A stretch of DNA of 64,000 bases from Rhizobium sp. 007 (GTDB lineage: Bacteria > Pseudomonadota > Alphaproteobacteria > Rhizobiales > Rhizobiaceae): assembly GCF_015353075.1 (NCBI RefSeq), contig NZ_CP064187.1:2418001-2482000 (forward strand), written 5' to 3'. The position numbers and the translations under genes were made by a program. A model generated the notes under the pieces. That model searched no databases. It was not told the origin of the DNA and saw only the letters and a list, made by a program, of their open reading frames with translations. Positions 18,100-27,736 of this stretch are shown one piece after another (position 1 is the stretch's first letter; every line of letters starts with the position of its first letter).

Positions 18100-19323
18100 T
18101 CAGCCGTGCCCCGGTCCGCCTGCATTGACGATATCTTCGTCGATCACGCCAAGCGCCCGGTTCAGATGTCCTTCGAAGACAAGGTTCTGCTCGTCTGCGA
18201 CCACTCGCAATTCCGGCATGCCTTCCATGCGCACTATATGCGATTGCCCAAGGCCCTCCTCAATCCCCTGCCGCAGCAGATCGTAGTAGCGCGTGCCCGG
18301 CCCGGTGATTGCGACCGGCATGCGCTCCGTCAGGCTCAGCACGCGCGACAGCCCGTTGCCGAGCGCGAGGCCCGCCTGGCGGAAGGCGAAGGCCGGCATG
18401 CGATGCCCCTGGCGAGCCTGCGCGGCGATCTTGTCGAGTTCGGCGACCGGCACGAATTTTGCCGGGATCGTATCGAGCGGCACTTCGAAGGCCGTTCGAA
18501 GGATCGCATAGAACCCGGCATGCGCCTCAATGCATCCCTTGGCGCCGCAACGACAGAGACCGCCATTGGCCATGTGCAGCATATGCCCGAAATTCGGCGC
18601 CGATATCTCGTGGCCGCCATGCGGCGTGCGCCTGACAATGCCGAGCCCGATGCTGTGGCCGAGCGAGAGTGCGCCAAGCGAGCGGAAATCCTCGCCCTTT
18701 ACATTCTCCTCGCGCGCGCCGAGCGCGGCGGCGACGAGCAGTGTTTCATTGTCCAGGATAATCTTCGCCTGCCATTCCGGACGCAGCGCCGATTCGAAAT
18801 CGATCTGCTCGCTCCCGAAGATCGGCGACCAGACGAGCACGGGCTCGAGCGAATTCACTAGCCCTTTGCTGCTGATTGAGATCAGCAAGACTTTGTTGCG
18901 GCTGATCCTGGAACGCTCCAGGATACGTGACAGACCCGCCTTGACCGCAGCCGCGAAGCGCGCCGCCCCGGCAGGGTCATGCGAACGTTCCTCGCTGAAG
19001 CGATCGATCAGCTTGCCGGCGTAATCCACCAGCGAATATTGCACGGCGTCCGACGAGATGATGACCACGATCAGATAGCCGCAGTCCCGCCGCTGCCGGA
19101 AAAGCACGCGTGGCCGTCCTCTTCCGCTTGCCGCCTGGTGCTCCGATTTCTCGATGATCTGCGCCTTTTCGAGATCGGCGGTGATCGCAGAAACCGTCGC
19201 GGAGGACAGGCGCGTGTAGTCGGAAATCTCGGTATGCGCGACCGCACCGTGGCGGCGAAGAGCGGAAAGCACCAGCACGCTATTCCTCTGCCGGACCAGC
19301 TCCGTGCTCGATTTGGTCAGCAT
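18100..19323 (-). CDS. ROK-family transcriptional regulator (XylR-like)
   Basis: A 407-residue regulator. An N-terminal winged helix (residues about 10-65: LVRQRNSVLVLSALRRHG, then LSSATVSAITADLEKAQII) is followed by a ROK sugar-kinase-like domain with the zinc motif CRCGAKGCIEAHAG. It is divergent from a xylose-type ABC transporter and is best read as its xylose-responsive repressor. I chose the ATG at 19323 because GGAGAGGG precedes it; the upstream in-frame extension covers the promoter and operator and is unlikely to be coding. Confidence 0.88.
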   Translation of the reverse strand: MLTKSSTELVRQRNSVLVLSALRRHGAVAHTEISDYTRLSSATVSAITADLEKAQIIEKSEHQAASGRGRPRVLFRQRRDCGYLIVVIISSDAVQYSLVDYAGKLIDRFSEERSHDPAGAARFAAAVKAGLSRILERSRISRNKVLLISISSKGLVNSLEPVLVWSPIFGSEQIDFESALRPEWQAKIILDNETLLVAAALGAREENVKGEDFRSLGALSLGHSIGLGIVRRTPHGGHEISAPNFGHMLHMANGGLCRCGAKGCIEAHAGFYAILRTAFEVPLDTIPAKFVPVAELDKIAAQARQGHRMPAFAFRQAGLALGNGLSRVLSLTERMPVAITGPGTRYYDLLRQGIEEGLGQSHIVRMEGMPELRVVADEQNLVFEGHLNRALGVIDEDIVNAGGPGHG

Positions 19324-19411
19324 GAATGCCGCCCTCTCCCCGTATTCCGCCCCGCTTTCACACCGAATCTCCAGCCGATCTTCGCAATGGAATTTAGCCG
19401 GTAGTGCGGTG

Positions 19412-19440
19412 TTGACAGTTGAAAAAATCTCTGACACTAA
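19412..19440 (+). promoter_or_regulatory. Candidate promoter of xylF
   Basis: TTGACA at 19412-19417 is a perfect -35 hexamer. With 17 bases of spacing, CACTAA at 19435-19440 would be a weak -10. It lies immediately before the operator palindrome, as expected for a repressor-controlled promoter. Confidence 0.5.
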
Positions 19441-19441
19441 A

Positions 19442-19460
19442 TTTCTCGACTGTCGAGAAA
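19442..19460. promoter_or_regulatory. Operator palindrome of the xylose locus
   Basis: TTTCTCGAC-T-GTCGAGAAA is a perfect inverted repeat with 9-base arms and one central base. It overlaps the expected transcription start of xylF and lies in the space shared with the divergent ROK regulator gene. ROK repressors bind such sites; binding is inferred. Confidence 0.7.
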
Positions 19461-19547
19461 ATAATTCATCGATTTCTGGACAGCGATCCGCGGCGGCCGG
19501 AGGAAACATTCGGGCTGGGTCGACCGCAATTCATTCGGGAGGACAAT

Positions 19548-20588
19548 ATGAAGTCTATTTTGAAGCTGATGGCCGGCACGGCCATCCTCATTTCCGTGCA
19601 CACGGCGGCCATGGCTGCCGATCTCGTCGTCGGCGTTTCCTGGTCGAATTTCCAGGAAGAGCGCTGGAAGACCGACGAAGCCGCCATCAAGAAGGCCCTC
19701 GAGGCCAAGGGCGCAAAATACATCTCTGCTGACGCCCAGTCGTCTGCCGCAAAGCAGCTGACGGACGTTGAATCGCTGATCTCGCAGGGCGCGAACGCCC
19801 TCATCGTGCTTGCGCAGGACTCCGATGCCATCGCTCCCGCCATCGAAAAGGCCGCCGCCGAAGGCATCCCGGTGGTCGGCTACGACCGCCTGATCGAAAA
19901 TCCGGCAGCCTTCTACATCACCTTCGACAACAAGGAAGTCGGCCGCATGCAGGCAAAGGGCGTCTTCGACGCAAAGCCTGAAGGCAACTACGTCTTCATC
20001 AAGGGTTCCTCGTCCGACCCGAACGCAGACTTCCTGTTCTCGGGCCAGATGGAAGTGCTGAAGGCCGCAGTCGACGCCGGCAAGATCAAGAATGTCGGCG
20101 AAGCCTATACCGACGGCTGGAAGCCGGAAAACGCGCAGCGCAACATGGAACAGTTCCTCACCGCCAACGACAACAAGGTTGACGCCGTTGTTGCTTCGAA
20201 CGACGGCACGGCCGGTGGCGCAATCGCCGCTCTCGACGCACAGGGTCTCGCTGGTTCAGTCCCGGTCTCCGGACAGGACGCCGACAAGGCAGCACTCAAC
20301 CGCGTCGCCCTCGGCACCCAGACGGTCTCGGTCTGGAAGGACTCGCGCGAGCTCGGCAAGCGCGCCGCCGAAATCGCCCTCGATCTCGCCGCCGGCAAGA
20401 CCATGGACAAGATCGAAGGCGTTGAGACCTTCAACGGCGGCCCGAAGGGCGTCGCCATGCAGTCCGTCTTCCTGAAGCCGCTGCCGATCACCAAGGACAA
20501 CCTCAACGTGGTCATCGACGCCGGCTGGATCAGCAAGGCGGAAGCCTGCCAGGGCGTCAAAGCCGGTTCGGTTGCTGCCTGCAACTAA
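19548..20588 (+). CDS. xylF: D-xylose-type ABC transporter substrate-binding protein
   Basis: A 346-residue periplasmic protein with a signal peptide of about 23 residues (cleavage near AMA-AD). Motifs [38 protein letters not shown] and [18 protein letters not shown] are typical of XylF. Two Cys close to the C-terminus ([13 protein letters not shown]) could form a disulphide. GGGAGGA precedes the ATG at 19548. It is followed by a large hairpin and then xylH. Confidence 0.9.
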   Translation: MKSILKLMAGTAILISVHTAAMAADLVVGVSWSNFQEERWKTDEAAIKKALEAKGAKYISADAQSSAAKQLTDVESLISQGANALIVLAQDSDAIAPAIEKAAAEGIPVVGYDRLIENPAAFYITFDNKEVGRMQAKGVFDAKPEGNYVFIKGSSSDPNADFLFSGQMEVLKAAVDAGKIKNVGEAYTDGWKPENAQRNMEQFLTANDNKVDAVVASNDGTAGGAIAALDAQGLAGSVPVSGQDADKAALNRVALGTQTVSVWKDSRELGKRAAEIALDLAAGKTMDKIEGVETFNGGPKGVAMQSVFLKPLPITKDNLNVVIDAGWISKAEACQGVKAGSVAACN

Positions 20589-20615
20589 ATCGCTGCCGAC
20601 AGGTTGAAAACAGTG

Positions 20616-20649
20616 CCGGCGCCGCAACGGCAAACCGTTGCGGCGCCGG
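20616..20649 (+). other. Large perfect hairpin between xylF and xylH
   Basis: A 15-bp perfect stem (CCGGCGCCGCAACGG and its complement) with loop CAAA, 28 bases after the xylF stop. There is no U-tract. It probably protects the 3' end of xylF mRNA so that the binding protein is made in excess. Confidence 0.75.
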
Positions 20650-20851
20650 ATGCGGATCGAGATCCGGCGCCAGCCCAGTAGCGACCGCTAATCGACCGCC
20701 ATTACCCATCCCGACCCGATGCCGTCATGGCCGCTGAGACCGGATCTGCAGAGATCGGTGATGGTGATAGTTTAAGAACTGGGCGTAAGTGGCGGCGGTT
20801 GACTAAGAAAAGCGCCGCAGCCTGCCCAAACGATGGGGGAACGGCAAACCC

Positions 20852-22165
20852 ATGGCCGAAACGGTACATTCCACGACTTCCAACGGGCCGCGCAACGCGG
20901 AAGCCAATCCGGTGGCGCGCTTCTTCCGCGCGACGGAGATCGACACCCGGCTTCTCGGCATGGTCGGCGCGCTGCTGATCATCTGGATCGGCTTCCAGAT
21001 CATGACCGGCGGCCTCTTCCTGACGCCGCGCAACCTCTGGAACCTCTCGGTCCAGACCTCGTCCGTCGCCGTCATGGCGACCGGCATGGTGCTGGTGATC
21101 GTCACCCGCAACATCGACCTTTCCGTCGGCTCCATGCTCGGCTTCTGCGGCATGGTGATGGGCGTCTTGCAGGCGCAGGTGCTGCCGCAATATCTCGGCT
21201 TCAACAGTCCCGCCACCTGGATCATCACGCTTGCTGCCGGCCTCATCGTCGGCGGATCGATCGGCATGCTCCAGGGCATGATCATCGCCTTTTTGAACGT
21301 GCCGTCCTTCATCGTCACCCTCGGCGGGCTTCTGGTGTGGCGCGGCGCCACCTGGTTCGTCACCAGCGGCCAGACAGTCGCGCCAATGGATATCAATTTC
21401 CGCATCATGGGCGGCGGCACGGACGGCTCGATCGGCGCCACCTGGAGCTGGATCGTCGGCGTCATCGCCTGCCTCGCCATCATTGCCAGCATCATCAATT
21501 CCCGCCGCCAGCGCCGGCGCTTCGGCTTCCCGCGGCGCCCGCTTTGGGCCGAATACTTCCTTTCGGCCCTCGGCTGCGTGCTCGTGCTCGGCGCCATCGC
21601 CGTCGCCAACAACTATTACTGGCCGACAAACATCGCCAAGAGATATGCGGAGGCAAACAGCATTCCCTGGCCGGAGTCCGGCCTCGATATTCCCTACGGC
21701 ATTGCCGTGCCGGTTCTGATCGCCGTCATCGTCGGCGCGATCATGACCTTCGTCGCGACGCGCCTGCGCTTCGGCCGCTACGTCTTCGCCATCGGCGGCA
21801 ACCCGGAGGCAGCCGAGCTCGCCGGCATCAAGACCCGCTGGGTCACGGTCCGCATCTTCGCGCTCATGGGCCTGCTGTGCGCCATCGCCGGCGCAATCTC
21901 GACCGCCCGCCTCAATGCCGCGACGAACGCGCAGGGCGAGCTGGACGAACTCTATACCATCGCCGCTGCCGTCATCGGCGGCACGTCGCTTGCGGGCGGC
22001 ACCGGCACCATCGCCGGCGCCATGCTCGGCGCGCTCGTCATGCAGTCGCTGCAGTCCGGCATGGTACTGCTCGGAATCGACAGCCCGCTCCAGAGAATCG
22101 TTGTCGGTGTCGTCCTTGTCGTCGCCGTCTGGCTCGACACGGTCTACCGCGCCCGCGCCAAGTAA
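20852..22165 (+). CDS. xylH: Xylose-type ABC transporter permease
   Basis: A 437-residue inner-membrane permease with about ten hydrophobic segments. It contains [17 protein letters not shown] and the cytoplasmic loop [20 protein letters not shown], typical of XylH-class permeases. Its length exceeds E. coli XylH, as usual in rhizobia, owing to an extra charged loop around residues 215-275. It is followed after 14 bases by xylG. Confidence 0.9.
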   Translation: MAETVHSTTSNGPRNAEANPVARFFRATEIDTRLLGMVGALLIIWIGFQIMTGGLFLTPRNLWNLSVQTSSVAVMATGMVLVIVTRNIDLSVGSMLGFCGMVMGVLQAQVLPQYLGFNSPATWIITLAAGLIVGGSIGMLQGMIIAFLNVPSFIVTLGGLLVWRGATWFVTSGQTVAPMDINFRIMGGGTDGSIGATWSWIVGVIACLAIIASIINSRRQRRRFGFPRRPLWAEYFLSALGCVLVLGAIAVANNYYWPTNIAKRYAEANSIPWPESGLDIPYGIAVPVLIAVIVGAIMTFVATRLRFGRYVFAIGGNPEAAELAGIKTRWVTVRIFALMGLLCAIAGAISTARLNAATNAQGELDELYTIAAAVIGGTSLAGGTGTIAGAMLGALVMQSLQSGMVLLGIDSPLQRIVVGVVLVVAVWLDTVYRARAK

Positions 22166-22179
22166 GAGGAGGCCAAACC

Positions 22180-22962
22180 ATGACACACCAAAGCACTCCC
22201 CTTGTGGAATTGAAAAACATCTCGATCTCCTTCGGTGGCATACACGCCGTCGACAACGCCTCGGTCGACCTCTACCCCGGCGAAGTCGTCGCCCTCCTCG
22301 GCCATAATGGCGCCGGCAAGTCGACGCTGATCAAGATTCTTTCCGGTGCCTACAAGCGCGACGGCGGCGACATCCTGATCAACGGGGAACCCGCCGACAT
22401 CCGCAACCCGCGCGATGCGAAGAAATACGGCATCGAGACGATCTACCAGACGCTCGCCGTTGCCGATAACGTCGATGCCGCCGCAAACCTCTATCTCGGC
22501 CGCGAGATCCGAACGAAGTGGGGCACGCTCGACGACGTCGCCATGGAGGCCTCGGCCCGCGAGGTGATGGGGCGCCTCAACCCGAACTTCAAGCGCTTCA
22601 AGGAGCCGGTAAAGGCGCTTTCAGGAGGTCAGCGGCAGTCGGTGGCGATCGCCCGCGCGATCCTCTTCAACGCCCGCATCCTGATCATGGATGAGCCGAC
22701 GGCAGCCCTCGGCCCCCAGGAAACGGCGCAGGTCGGCGAGCTTATCAAGCAGTTGAAGAAGGAAGGCATCGGTATCTTCCTTATCAGCCACGACATCCAC
22801 GACGTCTTCGACCTCGCCGACCGCGTCTCGGTCATGAAGAATGGCCAGGTCGTCGGCCACGCCCGCACCGAGGACGTCACCAAGGACGAGGTGCTCGGCA
22901 TGATCATCCTTGGCAAGGTGCCTCCAAAGGCGATTCCCGGCCCCGGCGCGATGCAGGTGTGA
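22180..22962 (+). CDS. xylG: Xylose-type ABC transporter ATP-binding protein, single domain
   Basis: A 260-residue ATPase with one ABC domain: Walker [11 protein letters not shown] (41-50), signature [15 protein letters not shown] and Walker [13 protein letters not shown]. coli XylG has two fused ABC domains, so this half-length form must act as a homodimer, as in the rhizobial fructose transporter FrcBCA. By sequence alone the substrate could be xylose or another monosaccharide. AGAGGAGG precedes the ATG, and a terminator follows. Confidence 0.88.
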   Translation: MTHQSTPLVELKNISISFGGIHAVDNASVDLYPGEVVALLGHNGAGKSTLIKILSGAYKRDGGDILINGEPADIRNPRDAKKYGIETIYQTLAVADNVDAAANLYLGREIRTKWGTLDDVAMEASAREVMGRLNPNFKRFKEPVKALSGGQRQSVAIARAILFNARILIMDEPTAALGPQETAQVGELIKQLKKEGIGIFLISHDIHDVFDLADRVSVMKNGQVVGHARTEDVTKDEVLGMIILGKVPPKAIPGPGAMQV

Positions 22963-22983
22963 ACGAATGGACCCGTGAACACC

Positions 22984-23016
22984 AAAGTCCGCCACTCGCA
23001 AGAACGGCGGACTTTT
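22984..23016 (+). terminator. Rho-independent terminator after xylG
   Basis: A 10-bp stem AAAGTCCGCC / GGCGGACTTT with a 12-base loop, followed by a T-rich run, about 20 bases after the xylG stop. Confidence 0.8.
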
Positions 23017-23095
23017 CAATTTTGGAGATTGAAGCGCAGGGCAAGCTAGGCTAAGAACCTGCCATCGGACAGGCGATTCAAACCGCCTCAGGCAT

Positions 23096-23172
23096 GCACC
23101 CGTAGCTCAGCTGGATAGAGTGTTGGATTCCGATTCCAAAGGTCACAGGTTCGAATCCTGTCGGGTGCGCCA
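23096..23172 (+). tRNA. tRNA-Arg (anticodon CCG)
   Basis: A 77-base cloverleaf. The acceptor stem is GCACCCG / CGGGTGC with discriminator G and an encoded CCA. The D arm contains AGCTCAGCTGGATAGAG. The anticodon stem TTGGA/TCCAA encloses loop TTCCGAT with CCG at 23130-23132, and the T arm contains GGTTCGAATCC. tRNA-Arg genes are frequent integration sites, and the DNA downstream becomes accessory in character. Confidence 0.97.
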
Positions 23173-23296
23173 AATTTTGAAGGTCTTTGTCACCGCATAA
23201 GTGCGAACTCGCACCCGCGGTTCGCGAACTGTAGCCACCATAATTGCGAACTGAGTGTGGTCGATCGACTGCAGGCGAATAACGCCAACGGTATTT

Positions 23297-23563
23297 CTAC
23301 GCCGCAGGAGCAACAACCGCTGTGGATCGCCTCGCGGAGTTCGGGCATCCATCCGGAGCGGTGTAGCGTGTCACCCCACGGCGCATCGCCTCGATGGCCG
23401 CGTCCACGATGTGGAGAGGCGTATCGAAGTCGGGTTCGCCAAGAGACAACTCGACGACATGCCCGCGCCTGGCGCGCATCGCCTTGGCGGCCATCGAGAC
23501 TGCCATGGACGGCGAGGACTTGATCGTCGCAGCTCTCGAGCTTTCAAAAACCATCATGTTCAT
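23297..23563 (-). pseudogene. Aminotransferase class I/II, 5' fragment with frameshift
   Basis: The first about 70 residues match the start of aspartate-aminotransferase-like enzymes: VVELSLGEPDFDTPLHIVDA, then TRYTAPDG. Just after that, near 23349, the frame breaks: the other frame reads PELREAI, the expected continuation, but this too stops resembling the family after a few codons. Only about a sixth of the normal 390 residues remain. The start has GGAGG upstream and overlaps the end of the hydantoinase-B gene by 20 bases, so it was once the third gene of that operon. Confidence 0.75.
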
Positions 23564-25226
23564 TGGGAGCCTCCGTGGTTTCGGCATGGTCGTATGCGGC
23601 GCGTTGTTCGTGAGTGATATACCCATGGCGGCGGTCGCTCTCCACCTGCGTGGTCGGTCGGCGCGCGGGATCGCCGAAGCCACCACCGCCCGGCAACTGC
23701 AGCACCAGCTTTCGCCCCTCGGGCACAAACTGCAGACCTTTGCCGCGAAGCTTCGTTCCGTCATCAAGCGAAACCGAGCCGGCTGCGCCGTCCTGCCCCC
23801 CGTCCCTGCCCCGTGCCGGATGATCCAGACGATCGAACATTGCGGAGAAGCGGAAAGCGTATCCCTCGGCGGCAGAAATCTCGATTGTCTGCCCAAGGCC
23901 GCCGCGCAGTTCACCCGCGCCACCAGAGCCCTCGCGCAACTCCTTGCGCCAGACGATGACCGGGCCGACATTCTCCGTCGCCTCGATAGGCATGGTGTGA
24001 ACGCCGCTTGGAAACGCGGTGGCGTTCAACCCGTCCAGCGCGGGACGGGCACCGCTGCCGCCGGAGTTGAACATCAGTATTTCCGCGCCTTTGCCGCCGA
24101 TCTGGTCGGCAACGGGACGGACGCTCATATGCAGGTTCCAGAGCGCGCTCGCGCCTTCCGCGGGCACTTGACCCGGCAGAGCCTGGTGGAGCGCGCCGAG
24201 CACAAGGTCCGGCACGAAGTGGCCGAGCACATGGCGCACCGCGACCGGAGCCGGACGCTTGGCGTTCAGGATGCAGCCTTCCGGCGCGGCCACCTCGAAA
24301 GGTGCCAGCGACGCAGCGTTGTTCGGGATTTCCGGGGCGACGACACATTTAATGCCATAGCAGGCGTATGCCTTGGCGTAGACAAGCGGCACGTTGATGC
24401 CGAATTTGCTCATCCCCGAAGTGCCGTCGAAATCAACGAGCACTCCTTCCGGGCCGATGGTGAGTTTGGCCGCCAGGTGGACAGGTTCGTCATAGCCGTC
24501 GAGGTCCAGAGAGTAGGCCCAGGTGCCGTGCGGCAGGTTGCACAGACGCTCGAGCGTGGCCTCCCGGCTGTGGTTGAGGATGAAGCCGCCAATCCTGTCA
24601 AGATCGGCGAGATTGAACTCCGTCAGCATGTCGACCAGGCGGCGATGCCCGGTTTCATTGCAGGCCGCGAGCGCATAAAGGTCGCCCACGACCTTGTCGT
24701 TTTCACGGACGTTGTTCCTTACGAACTGAATGAGGGTCTTGTTGACCTCGCCCCGTTCGAAGAATTTCATGATCGGAATGAAGAGACCCTCTTCATAGAT
24801 TTCGCGGGCATCCGGTCCAAAACCGCGACCGCCGACGTCGACGACGTGCGCAGTCGATGCGAAATATCCAACATGTTTGCCGTGATGGAACGACGGGGTG
24901 ACGATCGTGATGTCATGGAGATGCCCCGTCCCCTTCCAGGGGTCGTTCGTGATGTAGACGTCACCCTCGAAAATATTGTCACGGCCGATGTCGTTGATGA
25001 AGTGGGCGACAGATTCCGCCATAGCGTTCACGTGCCCCGGCGTGCCTGTCACCGCCTGAGCAAGCATTCTGCCTGCAAGGTCGAAGACTCCTGCTGAGAG
25101 GTCTCCGGCCTCGCGGACGCTCGTCGAGAACGCGGTGCGGATCAGGGTCCGGGCCTGCTCCTCGACCACCGAAACAAGGCGGTTCCACATGACCTGCATA
25201 TGGATGTCGATCATTGACTGGTTCAT
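23544..25226 (-). CDS. Hydantoinase B / oxoprolinase B-family subunit
   Basis: A 560-residue protein of the HyuB/oxoprolinase-B family: AFSTSVREAGDLSAGVFD, FINDIGRDNIFEGDVYITNDPWKGTGH and the glycine-rich end VLQLPGGGGFGDPARR are hallmarks. With the A subunit it should hydrolyse, with ATP, a cyclic amide such as a hydantoin, N-methylhydantoin or 5-oxoproline. I chose the ATG at 25226, with GAGGA upstream, eleven bases after the A-subunit stop. The substrate cannot be read from sequence. Confidence 0.9.
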   Translation of the reverse strand: MNQSMIDIHMQVMWNRLVSVVEEQARTLIRTAFSTSVREAGDLSAGVFDLAGRMLAQAVTGTPGHVNAMAESVAHFINDIGRDNIFEGDVYITNDPWKGTGHLHDITIVTPSFHHGKHVGYFASTAHVVDVGGRGFGPDAREIYEEGLFIPIMKFFERGEVNKTLIQFVRNNVRENDKVVGDLYALAACNETGHRRLVDMLTEFNLADLDRIGGFILNHSREATLERLCNLPHGTWAYSLDLDGYDEPVHLAAKLTIGPEGVLVDFDGTSGMSKFGINVPLVYAKAYACYGIKCVVAPEIPNNAASLAPFEVAAPEGCILNAKRPAPVAVRHVLGHFVPDLVLGALHQALPGQVPAEGASALWNLHMSVRPVADQIGGKGAEILMFNSGGSGARPALDGLNATAFPSGVHTMPIEATENVGPVIVWRKELREGSGGAGELRGGLGQTIEISAAEGYAFRFSAMFDRLDHPARGRDGGQDGAAGSVSLDDGTKLRGKGLQFVPEGRKLVLQLPGGGGFGDPARRPTTQVESDRRHGYITHEQRAAYDHAETTEAPNEHDGF

Positions 25227-25237
25227 TGGATCAATCC

Positions 25238-27322
25238 TCAGATACGGGTTACGCGCAGACACTCGTCACGCTGGACGATCGCCTTGAATGCCGCGGTGAT
25301 GACTGTGGAGGTCTCGCGCTCGACGATGACCGCCGGGCCACGGACGACATCCCCCGCGGTCAGTTCGTCGCGATTGTGGATGCCAGCTTCCAGAAAAACG
25401 CCCGAAGCCGCATCGAACAACTGCCTGCGCGAGGTCGAATGAACCTGATTTCCCGTATCGATCGAGCCGATCCGTTCGGCTGGAGGAAGAGGCGAGCTCG
25501 CTTTGACCGACAAGCTGACGATCTCCATTTCTAGGCCTTCGATCGCTCGGCCGAAGAAGCGCCCATAGGCCTCCTCGAAAGTCTCAGCCAGCGATGCGGC
25601 GCTGCCGCCGTCGAATTTGGCAAAAGACAAAGCGACGGGGATGTCCCAGCCCTGTCCGGAGTAGCGCATAAACATCGTCCGTTCGATGACGGGTTCCTTG
25701 TCATCGAGGCCACCTTCGACGAAGCCGAGCGCCTCCTTCGTCATATCGTCGAGTAGGCGGTTGGCTGCGGCCCAATCGAAGCGCGAAAGATTGAAAACGG
25801 AACTTCTGACAGCCTCGTAGCCGAACGGTGCCCTGAGAAAGCCGATAGCTGAGCCGACGCCCGCGCCTGGGGGCACGAGGAAGGTGGTAATGCCCATCTT
25901 TTCGCAGAGGCGCGCGGCATGCAGCGGACCCGCACCGCCGAAGGTGATCATCGTGAAGTCGGCGATATTCTTTCCGTTCTCAACGGTGTGAACGCGTCCA
26001 GCATTAGCCATGTTCTCGTCGACGAGTTCGCAGGTTCCATATGCCGCTGCGATGTCGTCGAGGCCGATCTCCGACCCGATTTCGTTGACCATAGCCTTGC
26101 GGCTGGCTTCGACCGAGAGTTTGATCGCGCCGCCCGCGAAATTGTCGGGGTCGAGCTTGCCGAGGATGAGATCGGCGTCGGTGACGGTGGGCTTCGTGCC
26201 GCCCCGCTGATAACAGGCCGGGCCGGGTTCCGAGGCAGCGCTGTGAGGCCCAACCCTGATTTGCCTCATTGAGTCGACGCCCGCGATCGAACCACCGCCG
26301 GCCCCGATCTCCACCATTTCGACCACGGGAATGGAAATCGGCATGCCGCTTCCCTTCCGGAACCGATAGGTGCGAGCGACCTCGAAGGTCTTCGCCGTCT
26401 TCGGAACATAATTTTCGATGAGGCAGATTTTCGCAGTCGTGCCGCCCATGTCGAATGAGACGACCGAATCGAGACCGTGGTGCCGCGCGACGTTGGCCGC
26501 GAAGATCGCGCCACCCGCAGGGCCGGACTCGACGAGGCGCACTGGAAACTCGGAGGCGCTATCCACCGAGACGATGCCGCCGCCGGAATGAATCATGAAG
26601 ACCGGGCAGACGACACCGATATCCTTGAGCGACACTACAAGGCGGTCGAGATACGACTTGATGGCGGGCTTCACATAGGCATTGGCACAGACCGTATTGA
26701 ACCGCTCGAACTCGCGCATCTGCGGTGAGACTTCAGAGGAGATCGAAACCGAGAGGCCGGGGATGCGGGTAAGCAGCGCGTCGCGGACCAAAGTCTCGTG
26801 ACGGCCGTTGGCGTAGGCATGGATGAAGCCGATCGCGACGCTCTCGTAACCGCCCTTCTCGATGGCATCGACGACGACGGCGACCGACGCCCCGTCAAGC
26901 GCCAACAACACCTTGCCCGAGGCGTCGACACGTTCACGAACGACGAACCGATCCGCACGCTCGATGAGCGCTGGGGGCAGCGAAATGTTGAGATCATACT
27001 GCTCGAAGCGGTTTTCCGTACGCATTTCGAGAACGTCGCGGAAGCCTTCCGTGGTCACGAGCGCCGTTTTGGCACCCCGTCGCTCGATAAGGGCGTTCGT
27101 CGCGAGAGTCGTGCCGTGGATTAACTGCCGAATTTCTCCGAGGTGGATTCCGGCGAGATCGGCGACCGCCTCCACCCCCCTGAGTATTGCCCGCTCGGGA
27201 GCCGTATAGTCCGTCAGGACTTTTGTCGAATGGAGCACGCCATCCAACTCAAGGGCGATATCCGTGAAGGTCCCGCCGATGTCGACCCCCACGCGGCAAA
27301 TCCGTGATGCGCTGTTTGCCAT
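25238..27322 (-). CDS. Hydantoinase A / oxoprolinase A-family subunit
   Basis: A 694-residue ATP-dependent subunit. It opens with the ASKHA phosphate motif RVGVDIGGTFTDIAL and contains IHGTTLATNALIERRGAKTA, SFDMGGTTAKICL and MITFGGAGPLHAA, all standard for HyuA. I chose the ATG at 27322, with GGGGAA six bases upstream; a 64-residue in-frame extension to 27514 is not family sequence. It is the first gene of an operon with the B subunit and the truncated aminotransferase. Inverted repeats 300-400 bases upstream may control it. Confidence 0.9.
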   Translation of the reverse strand: MANSASRICRVGVDIGGTFTDIALELDGVLHSTKVLTDYTAPERAILRGVEAVADLAGIHLGEIRQLIHGTTLATNALIERRGAKTALVTTEGFRDVLEMRTENRFEQYDLNISLPPALIERADRFVVRERVDASGKVLLALDGASVAVVVDAIEKGGYESVAIGFIHAYANGRHETLVRDALLTRIPGLSVSISSEVSPQMREFERFNTVCANAYVKPAIKSYLDRLVVSLKDIGVVCPVFMIHSGGGIVSVDSASEFPVRLVESGPAGGAIFAANVARHHGLDSVVSFDMGGTTAKICLIENYVPKTAKTFEVARTYRFRKGSGMPISIPVVEMVEIGAGGGSIAGVDSMRQIRVGPHSAASEPGPACYQRGGTKPTVTDADLILGKLDPDNFAGGAIKLSVEASRKAMVNEIGSEIGLDDIAAAYGTCELVDENMANAGRVHTVENGKNIADFTMITFGGAGPLHAARLCEKMGITTFLVPPGAGVGSAIGFLRAPFGYEAVRSSVFNLSRFDWAAANRLLDDMTKEALGFVEGGLDDKEPVIERTMFMRYSGQGWDIPVALSFAKFDGGSAASLAETFEEAYGRFFGRAIEGLEMEIVSLSVKASSPLPPAERIGSIDTGNQVHSTSRRQLFDAASGVFLEAGIHNRDELTAGDVVRGPAVIVERETSTVITAAFKAIVQRDECLRVTRI

Positions 27323-27626
27323 TTGATTCCCCATTCTTGGTCGGTTGGCAGCTTCACATTCCCTGAAGCGGATTTCCAGCATCTGGGCGCAAGCCCCGAG
27401 TTCCCTCGCCAATTGATCGACTCCGTCGACGACACCCAATCGGCGGTTGCGACGGTTCGAAGTGTGACGCCGCGGTGATGCCCGCCGCGTGTTTTCCGCC
27501 GCGGCCGACATCAATTCTAATCTTGTCGGCCCAGCACGGAATAGCGGAAGCGTAGCCGCCGGGTCTGCCGCTGGTGAAGTCGAAGTCCGCTTAGGACCCG
27601 AACCCGGTCTTCCAACGCGTTCAAAT

Positions 27627-27689
27627 TATGCCGAGCTTTCAATCCTAGACTACCGGAAATCTCGGGCCTTAGGGAATAGGCTCGGCATA
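27627..27689. promoter_or_regulatory. Inverted pair of TATGCCGAGC elements
   Basis: TATGCCGAGC at 27627-27636 recurs inverted as GCTCGGCATA at 27680-27689, 43 bases apart. The same core (ATGCCGA) forms the perfect palindrome at 27711-27736. Together they look like a regulator-binding cluster, probably for the hydantoinase operon or for a lost divergent gene. Confidence 0.5.
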
Positions 27690-27710
27690 GTATCGGACTC
27701 GGGATAAGTT

Positions 27711-27736
27711 TCCTTATGCCGAGTTCGGCATAAGGA
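27711..27736. promoter_or_regulatory. Perfect 12-bp palindrome, probable operator
   Basis: Arms TCCTTATGCCGA (27711-27722) and its exact complement (27725-27736) are separated by GT. The sequence is not followed by a U-tract and fits a dimeric regulator site better than a terminator. Confidence 0.55.

Noticed and set aside
20833..22180. Long N-terminal extension of the xylG frame
   Set aside because: It covers xylH in another frame and is Arg/His-rich without similarity; the ATG at 22180 has a strong AGAGGAGG site and matches the family start.
23394..25097. A 567-codon plus-strand frame
   Set aside because: Antisense to the hydantoinase B subunit; shadow composition.
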